Assembly (NCBI GenBank): GCA_030621255.1
Contig: JAUXHZ010000064.1
Coordinates: 1 to 6,422, forward strand
Direction of reading: 5' to 3'
DNA from: Candidatus Latescibacterota bacterium
GTDB lineage: Bacteria; Krumholzibacteriota; Krumholzibacteriia; Krumholzibacteriales; WJIX01
Length of the DNA stretch: 6,422 bases
Shown here: positions 1-6,277 of the stretch, one piece after another
Numbering within the stretch: the first letter of the stretch is position 1
Layout of the letters: every line of letters starts with the position of its first letter
Notes under the pieces: generated by a model
The model's input: the letters and a program-made list of their open reading frames with translations, nothing else
The model's database searches: none
Told to the model about the DNA's origin: nothing
Made by a program: the position numbers and the translations under genes

Positions 1-258
1 GGAGAAGACCCTACGCGCTGCGATAACACCTTCTAAGGCATCATGCTCAATCGCGCGAAGCGGGGTTCAACAAATAAAATCAAACTGAGTACTATTGCCC
101 ATCGCCTCTAAATCTTTAAGATTCTCTGGGAAATATTCCTCACATCTTTCTATTCCACCCAATATATATATTTGTAAAATTGTTTTTACGAGAAGTGTTG
201 GTTTTTGCCTGCATAGGTAACTCCCTACAAATATAGAAGATACGAAACCGCAATGGAA
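1..258 (-). pseudogene. Possible broken minus-strand coding frame, product not recognised; runs off the left edge
   Basis: On the minus strand one frame is open from position 258 (just after a TAA at 259-261) to the left edge, 86 codons, interrupted only by a TGA at 67-69. The part before the TGA reads GGIERCEEYFPENLKDLEAM and ends in DFIC; the part after it reads TPLRAIEHDALEGVIAARRV. Both halves have a protein-like residue mix, while the opposite strand has scattered stops. No convincing start with a ribosome binding site was found, and I recognise no family. The simplest reading is the remnant of a gene or insertion sequence with a nonsense mutation. It could also be a chance open frame. 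The rest of the gap up to 366 (259-354) shows nothing I can support. Confidence 0.3.
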
Positions 259-354
259 TTACTCAAAGTTCAGGCTGCTCTTTGTAATTCAACCCCGATT
301 TAAGGAACGCATCTTGTTCTATACCCAAAATGAAGATGTGTTTGACAAAAAGAA

Positions 355-360
355 GGGAGG
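355..360 (+). promoter_or_regulatory. Strong ribosome binding site (GGGAGG) deciding a GTG start
   Basis: GGGAGG lies 6 bases before the GTG at 367. It fixes the start of the membrane protein at this GTG; the spacing is optimal and no ATG in the frame lies nearby. Confidence 0.75.
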
Positions 361-366
361 AAAACG

Positions 367-984
367 GTGGATACATATCAATTGCAAACTTTGTTTCTTA
401 AACTTCTGTCTATATTCTTTATTTTTGTTGTCCTGACAAACAACTCGAAAAAAACTATTCCTCTAACAATCATTTATATAGCGGTAATATCGATCGCGAT
501 CCACACCCTAAGGGATGGGTTAACCGGCCTCTATTTCTCAACTTCAGGCATCACTATATCCTTTTTCCTTACTATTCCAATACACTTTCACTTTAACAAC
601 AACACAACGAAATCAAAATTTGCTTATTCAACGGCAGTTGGAGCAATAACAGGTCCCTTGGGATCAATACTTGTCTTTATGATTTTCTTTCTAATTTTCT
701 TTCTATTTCTTGCTGTCTCCAAATTTTTTAAACCACAGCAATTGGTATTGTCAAATATTCAACCGATGATAATCCCAATCCAGGGCCCAACCCCCGGGGA
801 AGAAAACCTTAAATCACAACTCGCCCGAATAGAAGCAAGCAGAATGGATAACGAAAATGATTATATTGACGATATAAAATCATCAGAAAGAGAGCGGAAC
901 TCACTCCGCCTTAGATTCGACCCCTGGAAGACAATATTGGCAATGTCAACTCTCGCCGTAATAATTACCGGAGTATTTGTATAG
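367..984 (+). CDS. Membrane protein resembling a degenerate A24/CpaA (TadV)-type prepilin peptidase, predicted catalytically inactive
   Basis: A 205-residue protein with hydrophobic segments at about 8-24, 33-48, 55-73, 98-119 and 187-205, plus a charged cytoplasmic-type stretch at about 141-183. The N-terminal half follows the layout of short A24 prepilin peptidases (CpaA/TadV). The usual 'tD-x-basic-rIPN' after the first helix appears as TNNSKKTIPL (24-33), and the GxGD-K motif before the conserved 'A-GA--GP' appears as TTKSKFAYSTAVGAITGP (80-97). Only the tail of that second motif is kept. Both catalytic aspartates are therefore missing (Asn25 and Lys84 by my alignment), so peptidase activity is not expected. 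The GTG start has a strong ribosome binding site. The stop codon overlaps the ribosome binding site of the DUF192 gene, so the two are likely one operon. The codons look AT-rich. The family assignment is inferred from spacing and motif remnants; an unrelated membrane protein is possible. Confidence 0.5.
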   Translation: MDTYQLQTLFLKLLSIFFIFVVLTNNSKKTIPLTIIYIAVISIAIHTLRDGLTGLYFSTSGITISFFLTIPIHFHFNNNTTKSKFAYSTAVGAITGPLGSILVFMIFFLIFFLFLAVSKFFKPQQLVLSNIQPMIIPIQGPTPGEENLKSQLARIEASRMDNENDYIDDIKSSERERNSLRLRFDPWKTILAMSTLAVIITGVFV

Positions 985-994
985 AGGAGATTAA

Positions 995-1342
995 ATGTCC
1001 GCCCGGAATATAACACGACACACCATGCTCGGAGATACTCTGCTTACATTAACTTCAGATTTCCTAAGAACCCTTCGATATATCAATAACAACGGAATTC
1101 CAAATGGCTGTGTGCTGTGGATATCCCCATGCAATGGAATTTATACTGTCGGGATGAAGAAACCTGTTGATATAATTTTTATCGATAAAGACAGGAAGAT
1201 CATCAAGATGCTCAGGAATTTTCCTCCGGACTGTTTTGCCGATTCAACCTTAGGGGCTATAGGCGCTCTGGAGCTGCCTCCAAACACATTGGCTGAAACC
1301 GATTCCCGCACGGGTGATACAATAGAACTGAATCCGGGATAA
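995..1342 (+). CDS. DUF192 family protein
   Basis: A 115-residue soluble protein. The core WISPCNGIYTVGMKKPVDII (42-61), followed by FIDKDRKI, then the later GALELPPNTL (90-99) and TGDTIEL (106-112), match the DUF192 pattern of 'I-PC-gIhTfgM--PiDvvFlD--g-i', 'vLELPaGt' and 'GD-l'. The length fits the short, unexported form of the family; there is no signal peptide, whereas many DUF192 proteins have one. The 'RLRGLLGR' segment common near the N-terminus is only partly kept as FLRTLRYINNNG (23-34). The molecular function of DUF192 is unknown. The ATG start is preceded by GAGGAG at 984-989, which overlaps the TAG stop of the upstream membrane gene, so translation is probably coupled. No clear terminator lies in the 29 bp before the convergent gene. 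Confidence 0.8.
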   Translation: MSARNITRHTMLGDTLLTLTSDFLRTLRYINNNGIPNGCVLWISPCNGIYTVGMKKPVDIIFIDKDRKIIKMLRNFPPDCFADSTLGAIGALELPPNTLAETDSRTGDTIELNPG

Positions 1343-1371
1343 TTTCAATGCTGGAATATCTGTTATAAGAT

Positions 1372-2514
1372 TCACCAATACCCTATACCCGCATATCCAA
1401 CCCAATGATGGAGGGTGTTAATATTTGTTACTCCAAGCCCTTTGGTTTCGGGGTTAAGCCGCCCCGGGTCCAGGCTGGTGCCATAGTTCAATAAAACCCC
1501 TTCCGGGGGTTCCCGGCCGGTCAGCTTACACAGCTTGCCTAGAGCGGTTAACCCGAACGGGATCGAATAAACGCCGCACCAGGGTATTTTGTAAGGCCAC
1601 TCCAGGTCATCCCTCTCAACGAGATATCTAAATTGATCTATGCGCCCCGCGTCTATCAGGCCGGTTAAAGATGAATTAATTATTTTCATCTCTTGCTCAA
1701 GTGCCGTTTCATAGCCTTCTCTATCTGTTCCAAAGGGGGCATAATTACGGCCGCCCCATTTTTCGTCTCCATAGTGTACACAATCAGCGGAAATAAGTAT
1801 CTGTACATCTTTCCCCAGCACCCACCCCCTTTCTTCCATCTCTTTCTCCAACACAACGGCAAATATATCCGCCGCCTCTCTCTGCAAATTGCCTTTAAAT
1901 CTTGTGACAAGAATCGGAAGAATCGTTGGTAAAGAAAATTTTTCCCGGTCCAAGGATTTGTCTTCCCCCCCAAACTCCGGATAGTGCAGAAAAGGCAGAA
2001 AGGCTTCGAGAGAGTGTTCTTTCGAGTGAATATCACCGTCAACAAGAACAAACTTTCCGGGAAGCGCCTCAATAATATCTTCCCTGAGGCCGGAAATTTT
2101 AAGCTCTCCATAGGGGCTCTTCCAGGCCTTAAAATCATCAAAAATCAGTTTTCCCTCTATCCCCATATGCCTGGCATGGTGAGAAACTCCGAACATTATA
2201 ATCACCGGCGCCCTGACTTCCCTCATAACGTGAATATAGACCGGTCCGGCATATAGATAATCATCATGGGGACAAATTGCCGCGATTAAATTCCTTTTTA
2301 ACATTATGGGATATCTTTGTTCATTCGCAAAATAGCTCGCACTCTCAAGCGAATCACACAAATTTATAATCGCTTCCACTTGTGAAGGAGTAGTCGCGTA
2401 GCCGACACTATCAAGAGGCATCCGCACATAAGACAAAGATTCCTCCGCTGCAGATGAAACAGACACCGATACCATTAACAACAGAACGCTTGATACAATC
2501 GATAAAATCTTCAT
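1372..2514 (-). CDS. Exported MEMO / AmmeMemoRadiSam system protein B family protein
   Basis: A 380-residue protein of the MEMO family, whose fold is related to extradiol dioxygenases. Visible motifs in order: CPHDDYLYAG (81-90, 'PHAGY-YSG' in the family), IIMFGVSHHAR (105-115, 'LGPSHH'), WKSPYGEL (131-138, 'yrTPlG'), DIHSKEHSLEAFLPFL (161-176, 'd-EHSiEvqlPfl'), ISADCVHYG (241-249, 'SsDfsHy') and WCGVYSIPFGL (312-322, 'CG--pi'). His83, His112/113, Asp244, His247 and Cys313 match the residues proposed to bind metal in MEMO1. It is longer than the usual 260-300 residues, with insertions at about 178-195 and 253-266. Residues 1-22 form a typical Sec signal peptide (KILS, a hydrophobic core, then SSA|AEE) without a lipobox cysteine, so it should act outside the cytoplasm. 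The ATG has a strong GGGAGGA site at 2521-2527. No AMMECR1 or radical-SAM partner gene is in the window. Enzymatic activity is unknown. Confidence 0.85.
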   Translation of the reverse strand: MKILSIVSSVLLLMVSVSVSSAAEESLSYVRMPLDSVGYATTPSQVEAIINLCDSLESASYFANEQRYPIMLKRNLIAAICPHDDYLYAGPVYIHVMREVRAPVIIMFGVSHHARHMGIEGKLIFDDFKAWKSPYGELKISGLREDIIEALPGKFVLVDGDIHSKEHSLEAFLPFLHYPEFGGEDKSLDREKFSLPTILPILVTRFKGNLQREAADIFAVVLEKEMEERGWVLGKDVQILISADCVHYGDEKWGGRNYAPFGTDREGYETALEQEMKIINSSLTGLIDAGRIDQFRYLVERDDLEWPYKIPWCGVYSIPFGLTALGKLCKLTGREPPEGVLLNYGTSLDPGRLNPETKGLGVTNINTLHHWVGYAGIGYW

Positions 2515-2608
2515 TTTAAATCCTCCCTTTATATATAAAAAGAGTACGGGATTATCACGTACAGGTCTATATTTCCTTTTAAACAGTCCTTTTCCCTAAC
2601 TTCAGGAT

Positions 2609-2626
2609 AAAAAAGAGCCTTAGGCT
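2609..2626 (-). terminator. Weak candidate intrinsic terminator upstream of the MEMO-family gene
   Basis: On the minus strand AGCC-TAA-GGCT forms a 4-bp stem, followed after one base by six T residues. It lies about 95 bp before the MEMO-family start. It could end transcription entering from the right, or act as a leader attenuator. The stem is short, so confidence is low. The rest of the 2515-2813 spacer holds only the sites listed separately. Confidence 0.25.
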
Positions 2627-2647
2627 GAACTGAATCAGAGAATTTGC

Positions 2648-2676
2648 TTAACTTTCAGAAGGAGTATAGATATAAT
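2648..2676 (+). promoter_or_regulatory. Candidate sigma-70-type promoter for the MFS-aldolase unit
   Basis: TTAACT (2648-2653), a 17-base spacer and a perfect TATAAT (2671-2676). The -35 element matches four of six consensus bases. It lies in the divergent spacer and would give a leader of about 130 bases before the GTG at 2814. The region is AT-rich, so a chance match is possible. Confidence 0.35.
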
Positions 2677-2813
2677 GTAGGCACTGCTCCATGGTAATCT
2701 ATCTTATTGGCAATTGGAGCCGACGAAATCAAGTTCACGTTTAAATCTCCCTTAAGTTTCATACGGAACAAATCGGGCCTCATAAAGCTTTATATAAAAG
2801 GACACGAAATAAA

Positions 2814-3983
2814 GTGGAAATCAAAAAACGAATAATGGCAACAGTTTCACTTCACCACTGCTGCAACGACGCGTCAGTAATAATCCTGCCTTCAATCTTT
2901 CCAATCCTCTTTACACAGAGTAATTTGATAGAAAAATATTCAGATATCGGCACGATGACCTTCATTGGGCTGTTTGTTGCCGTCGCGCTTCAGCACCTGA
3001 TTGGACACAATGCCAAAACCCGCCATTCCCGGTACTACCTGGCACTTGACGCTCTTATCGTCGGGATTTCTCTCTTTTTTCTGACATTCGCGAAGAATTT
3101 TACTATGCTCATAATACTCTTCCTTGGTGTAAGAATAGGTACGAGCATCTACCATCCTGTTGGGATCTCCTGGATATCGCATACCTTCAGGGGCAAACCC
3201 CTGGATAAAGCAATCGGATTCCAAAGCGCTTTTGGTAATGTCGGCGCTCTTTTAACCTTCACAACAACAGGTTTTATAGCGCAGCATTTCGGCTGGAAAG
3301 TTCCCCTTTATATCTGGGCAACGATCAATTTAGCCGCCGCGGCAGCCGGCCTGGTCCTCTCGCGCAACACAACGGATCATGCACTTATAGAAGAGTCGAA
3401 AAAGAATGTTTCATGGAATGAAACGCTGAAATATGTTTACAAATTCATCCCGTTAATGCTATTGAGCGGGGCTTGCTGGGGAATAAGCGTCAATTACGGC
3501 TCCAGCCTTCTAAATCACGGGCTCGGGATCTCAATGACCAGGACAGGTATGATTCTTGGATTGATGATGGGCGCGGGCACAATTTCTACTTTTTTTTATG
3601 GAAAAATGTCCGAAAAATTTCAGAGAACAAAAATGCTCTGCTTCGCCTACACTGTCATGTCCATTTCCTCTCTTACTATAGGACTTAGCCGGAATGCAGT
3701 TTTTACAACTATCATGTTTGCCATTTACGGCGGGTTTCTGTTCATAACATATCCGATGAATCTATCTTTTGTCGGCAATTCCATAAGCGGAAGAAACAGG
3801 ATGGCCGCGTTCAGCCTTGTTTCAAATATAATGATAGTCGGTAATTGCCTTTTTAGTTTCCTTGCCGGATTCCTTTCAGATTCCTTCGGGATTCATACTC
3901 CATTTTTATTTCTTTCCGTTTTTTCTTTTGTTCTGTTAATTTATATAATTATTATGAAAACAAGCGGGAAAATTGTATCATGA
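2814..3983 (+). CDS. Major facilitator superfamily transporter, fosmidomycin-resistance (Fsr)-like
   Basis: A 389-residue polytopic membrane protein of normal MFS length, with about 12 hydrophobic segments and a polar central loop at about 184-205. Similarity to the Fsr group shows in SLHHCCNDASVIILPSIFPI (12-31; compare 'SLSHLLND---s-i-aiyPll'), GTSIYHPVG (109-117; compare 'GTGSSVFHPE') and GFQSAFGNVGALL (135-147; compare 'iFQvGGNfGsslGPL'). The second-half loop motif is visible as YGKMSEKFQRTK (262-273), but the first-half loop motif 'G-laDr-Grr' has decayed to IGHNAKTRHSR (63-73). The GTG start has AAGGA about 11 bases upstream; ATG 2835 is an alternative lacking a site. The gene lies 38 bp before a class II aldolase on the same strand, so the two probably form an operon and the substrate may be linked to that enzyme. 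The actual substrate, and whether it imports or exports, cannot be told from sequence. Confidence 0.85.
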   Translation: MEIKKRIMATVSLHHCCNDASVIILPSIFPILFTQSNLIEKYSDIGTMTFIGLFVAVALQHLIGHNAKTRHSRYYLALDALIVGISLFFLTFAKNFTMLIILFLGVRIGTSIYHPVGISWISHTFRGKPLDKAIGFQSAFGNVGALLTFTTTGFIAQHFGWKVPLYIWATINLAAAAAGLVLSRNTTDHALIEESKKNVSWNETLKYVYKFIPLMLLSGACWGISVNYGSSLLNHGLGISMTRTGMILGLMMGAGTISTFFYGKMSEKFQRTKMLCFAYTVMSISSLTIGLSRNAVFTTIMFAIYGGFLFITYPMNLSFVGNSISGRNRMAAFSLVSNIMIVGNCLFSFLAGFLSDSFGIHTPFLFLSVFSFVLLIYIIIMKTSGKIVS

Positions 3984-4021
3984 AAGAGTGGACGAAATAA
4001 TACTTTTAAAATGGTGGAAAT

Positions 4022-4642
4022 ATGACAGGAAATAATAAAGAAGAAATCGCTTATTTTATGCGTCGCCTCTACTCCCGGGGACTTACTACAACATCGGGCG
4101 GCAACATAAGCCTGAGGAAAGAGAGCGGCTCAATTCTTATTACTCCATCCGGGCTCGATAAGGGCAGGCTTACAGCTGAAACTATATGTGAGATTTCAGC
4201 GGACGGCAAAAGCCTTTCTTCAAACCATAAGCCGAGCATTGAAACATCCCTTCACTTGTTAATTTACAAACGCCGCGGCGATATCAAAGCCATAATTCAC
4301 GCTCATCCCCCATGGACAACCGCTCTGTCCGCCGCAGGGAAAAAGATAAATAGCAATTTTACAGGCGAATCACGATTTATCCTGGGAGAAATAACCGGGA
4401 TTCCCTATGCCCTTATGGGATCTGAAGATTTAGCCCTGGCGGTCTCTGAAGCAGCCGTAACTACGGATGTGCTGCTAATGGAAAATCATGGCCCTGTCTG
4501 CCTCGGGCTTTCACTTGAAAACGCATTTAACAAAATTGAAGTTTTGGAGGCTGCTGCCAAAACAAGCCTTATCGCGGAGTTGCTCGGCAGCGCTAATGAA
4601 CTTACCGATGAACAGATCAGCGAAATAGACAAGCTTCGCTGA
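4022..4642 (+). CDS. Class II aldolase/adducin family protein, L-fuculose-phosphate-aldolase-like
   Basis: A 206-residue cytoplasmic protein (E. coli FucA has about 215). It carries the family's phosphate-binding pieces TSGGNISLR (24-32) and TPSG (41-44), the presumed catalytic Glu74 in PSIET (71-75), and zinc ligands His93 and His95 in IIHAHPPW (91-98) and His156 in LMENHGPVC (152-160). These positions are one off from FucA's Glu73, His92, His94 and His155, so a working Zn-dependent aldol-cleaving or closely related site is expected. Family members split sugar phosphates to dihydroxyacetone phosphate and an aldehyde; others, such as MtnB-type dehydratases and ribulose-phosphate epimerases, share the fold, so the substrate is open. 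The ATG has GGTGG at 4013-4017. The upstream MFS gene likely shares its transcript. It converges with the protease gene, leaving only 9 bp, with no strong terminator between them. Confidence 0.85.
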   Translation: MTGNNKEEIAYFMRRLYSRGLTTTSGGNISLRKESGSILITPSGLDKGRLTAETICEISADGKSLSSNHKPSIETSLHLLIYKRRGDIKAIIHAHPPWTTALSAAGKKINSNFTGESRFILGEITGIPYALMGSEDLALAVSEAAVTTDVLLMENHGPVCLGLSLENAFNKIEVLEAAAKTSLIAELLGSANELTDEQISEIDKLR

Positions 4643-4651
4643 CCCGGGGGG

Positions 4652-5782
4652 TTAATTCTTCAAAGAAGTCATTACTCCCACAGCTTCTTCATAATCGCTC
4701 CTGTTTATAACACCGATTAACCTGCCGTAATTATCGACAACCGGAAAAGAATTGTACCTTCCCTCGTTTATAAGATGGAGAACCCTCCCGGCGGAATTTA
4801 ACCCGCGGACAACAAAATCAACAAACTTCGTATTTACTAAATCCGCCACCTTTGTTTCAGCCCACTTGCTGCTGTTAATCTTTTTTACTTCCTCGAGTGT
4901 TACAATCCCTATCAGCATTTCATCCTCAACAACCGGAAAAGAGAGAGAATGATATCTTTTGAAATAATCCTCAACAAGAGTCAGCAAATCAACTGATAAT
5001 TCAACCGCGACAGCATCATATCTTATTATGTCCGATACCTGAAACTTCTCCATAACCTCTTTGTAGAAAATGTTATTGTAACTTCTATTGGCGGCTTGCC
5101 TGAGAAAACTGCCAATGATCATCAACCAGATTCCGCCTATAAAATCCCTGTAAAGGAGTAAATTCATAATACCAATACCGATCAGGACAAAAGCGAATCC
5201 TTTACCGATCCGGCTGGCGATCTTTGTCGCTCTAAGAACATTGCCTGTTCGATGCCAGATAATCGCCCTTAATATTCTCCCGCCGTCAAGTGGAAACCCC
5301 GGAACCATATTGAAGACAAATATCACTCCATTTATAGCCGCCAGAGAATTAAACAAAACGAAAAGGGAGTCGAAGGATTTAAAAAGTAATCCTAGCAAGT
5401 AAAAAACGCCTATCAGGACAAGAGTCATGGCGGGCCCCGCGGAAGTCATCTTAAGTTCCACAGCGGGACTTTCAACCTCCCGCTTCATCTGAGCCACACC
5501 CCCGAACATAAACAAGGTGATCTTTCCAATAGGAAGGCCGTTCCGGATAGCAACAACCGAATGACTGAACTCGTGAAGAAGTATTGAAACAAACAACAGG
5601 ATTGCAGTTAAGAAAGACATTATCCACAACTGGCCGGTGAACAATTTTTCATCAGGATAAATATCGGGATAAACCCCGGTAGCAAAACTCCAGGTTACAA
5701 GCAGGAGAACAAAAATCCAGCTGAAATGAATTTCTACCGCGATGCCCCATAGTTCAAAGATGTGCAGGCTTCTTTTGAACAT
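4652..5782 (-). CDS. Site-2-type intramembrane metalloprotease (peptidase M50) with two CBS domains
   Basis: A 376-residue membrane protein. The N-terminus, with GIAVEIHFSWIF (13-24), is typical of the CBS-containing M50 group (Mycobacterium Rv2625c-like, archaeal S2P). The zinc-binding motif HEFSH (70-74) supplies His70, Glu71 and His74; the third ligand is Asp166 in NMVPGFPLDGGR (158-169). Hydrophobic segments lie near 22-37, 52-72, 113-134, 140-160, 194-211 and 214-228. CBS repeats occupy about 249-305 (SFPVVEDEMLIGIVT) and 312-370 (SFPVVDNYGRLIGVIN); such pairs usually bind adenine nucleotides and could tune protease activity. All catalytic residues are present, so it should be active in cutting a membrane-anchored substrate, often an anti-sigma factor in this superfamily; none is encoded here. 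The ATG has an AAAGGAAA site about 5-6 bases upstream. It begins 31 bp after the panD-like gene ends, so both are likely co-transcribed. Confidence 0.9.
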   Translation of the reverse strand: MFKRSLHIFELWGIAVEIHFSWIFVLLLVTWSFATGVYPDIYPDEKLFTGQLWIMSFLTAILLFVSILLHEFSHSVVAIRNGLPIGKITLFMFGGVAQMKREVESPAVELKMTSAGPAMTLVLIGVFYLLGLLFKSFDSLFVLFNSLAAINGVIFVFNMVPGFPLDGGRILRAIIWHRTGNVLRATKIASRIGKGFAFVLIGIGIMNLLLYRDFIGGIWLMIIGSFLRQAANRSYNNIFYKEVMEKFQVSDIIRYDAVAVELSVDLLTLVEDYFKRYHSLSFPVVEDEMLIGIVTLEEVKKINSSKWAETKVADLVNTKFVDFVVRGLNSAGRVLHLINEGRYNSFPVVDNYGRLIGVINRSDYEEAVGVMTSLKN

Positions 5783-5813
5783 CTATTTCCTTTCCGGATA
5801 TCAGCAAACGGGG

Positions 5814-6173
5814 TCAAATCTCTTCGGAGGTGGCATATCTGGAGAAACGGTTATTTGCGTCCAATTTCAGGAAAAGTGACTGAGCTTCACCTGTGGACCA
5901 GGAAAACGCCATTATATCAACAATATCACCTTCATTTACCAAGTGAGCCGCCGCGCCGTTGATACAAATTACACCTGAATCCCTCTCACCCACGATTATA
6001 TAAGTCTGAAGCCTGTTTCCATTGGTTCTGTTTACGATCAATACATTCTCTTGTTCTCTCAGATTCGCTTTTTCAATAAGGTCTTCATCGATCGTAATGC
6101 TTCCAACATAGCGAATATCCGCTTGAGTAACCTTCGCCTTCAGAATCATCGATTTTAGCAACATCCGTTTCAC
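5814..6173 (-). CDS. panD: PanD family pyruvoyl-dependent decarboxylase (aspartate 1-decarboxylase homologue) with altered active-site residues
   Basis: A 119-residue protein if started at GTG 6173, which has GTGAG 6 bases upstream. This start puts the self-cleavage site YVGSITID exactly at Gly24-Ser25, as in E. coli PanD; the longer TTG start at 6191 adds six residues and has no visible site. PanD makes beta-alanine and CO2 from L-aspartate for pantothenate and CoA synthesis, after Ser25 becomes a pyruvoyl group. Kept: Tyr22, Gly24-Ser25, Arg54, Thr57, Tyr58 (NGNRLQTY) and Asn72 in CINGAAAH. Changed: Lys9 is Met and His11 is Leu (LLKSMILKAKVT against the usual 'mlkgKiHRa-VT'). Position 47 is Val, as in Bacillus PanD. 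Position 86 is Asp where Ile is usual, and the tail reads IMAFSWS instead of 'IIISY'. The mid-region resembles Bacillus PanD strongly. A second PanD-like gene lies directly upstream. Autocleavage is likely; aspartate as substrate is uncertain, so the symbol marks family only. Confidence 0.8.
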   Translation of the reverse strand: MKRMLLKSMILKAKVTQADIRYVGSITIDEDLIEKANLREQENVLIVNRTNGNRLQTYIIVGERDSGVICINGAAAHLVNEGDIVDIMAFSWSTGEAQSLFLKLDANNRFSRYATSEEI

Positions 6174-6277
6174 AATATACTCACAAGCCAAAGATCAATA
6201 CTGTTACCACTATAAATATATTAAATTATCAATAAAAACAAAAGGAAAGAAAATAGTGTACGCAAACTGTGGTTTCA

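Noticed and set aside
25..66. SECIS-like hairpin after the TGA of the left-edge frame
   Set aside because: Only CTTC/GAAG ends pair around a long unpaired middle; no stable stem with a proper apical loop, so no selenocysteine claim is made.
342..347. Perfect TTGACA before the first membrane gene
   Set aside because: A -10 element 17 bases later would fall on the GTG start region (365-370, CGGTGG), which is no match; not a usable promoter for this gene.
1686..2256. Open frames in other phases inside the MEMO-family gene, on both strands
   Set aside because: They lie wholly within a gene with clear family motifs, lack ribosome binding sites and have no recognisable motifs.
2691..2744. 17-codon plus-strand ORF in the divergent spacer
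   Set aside because: No ribosome binding site, and the composition does not look coding.
3980..4000. Six-codon ORF overlapping the MFS stop (ATGA)
   Set aside because: Too short, with no ribosome binding site; likely chance.
4643..4651. Bidirectional terminator between the convergent aldolase and protease genes
   Set aside because: ACCC-GGG-GGGT gives only a 4-bp stem, with no T-run on either side.
6174..6191. Longer TTG start for the complete PanD homologue
   Set aside because: No ribosome binding site upstream, and it would shift the Gly-Ser cleavage site away from the family's position 24-25; GTG 6173 fits better.
6174..6277. Promoter in the AT-rich spacer between the two PanD genes
   Set aside because: TTGATA and several TATA-like strings occur, but no pair has 16-18 base spacing; not supportable.
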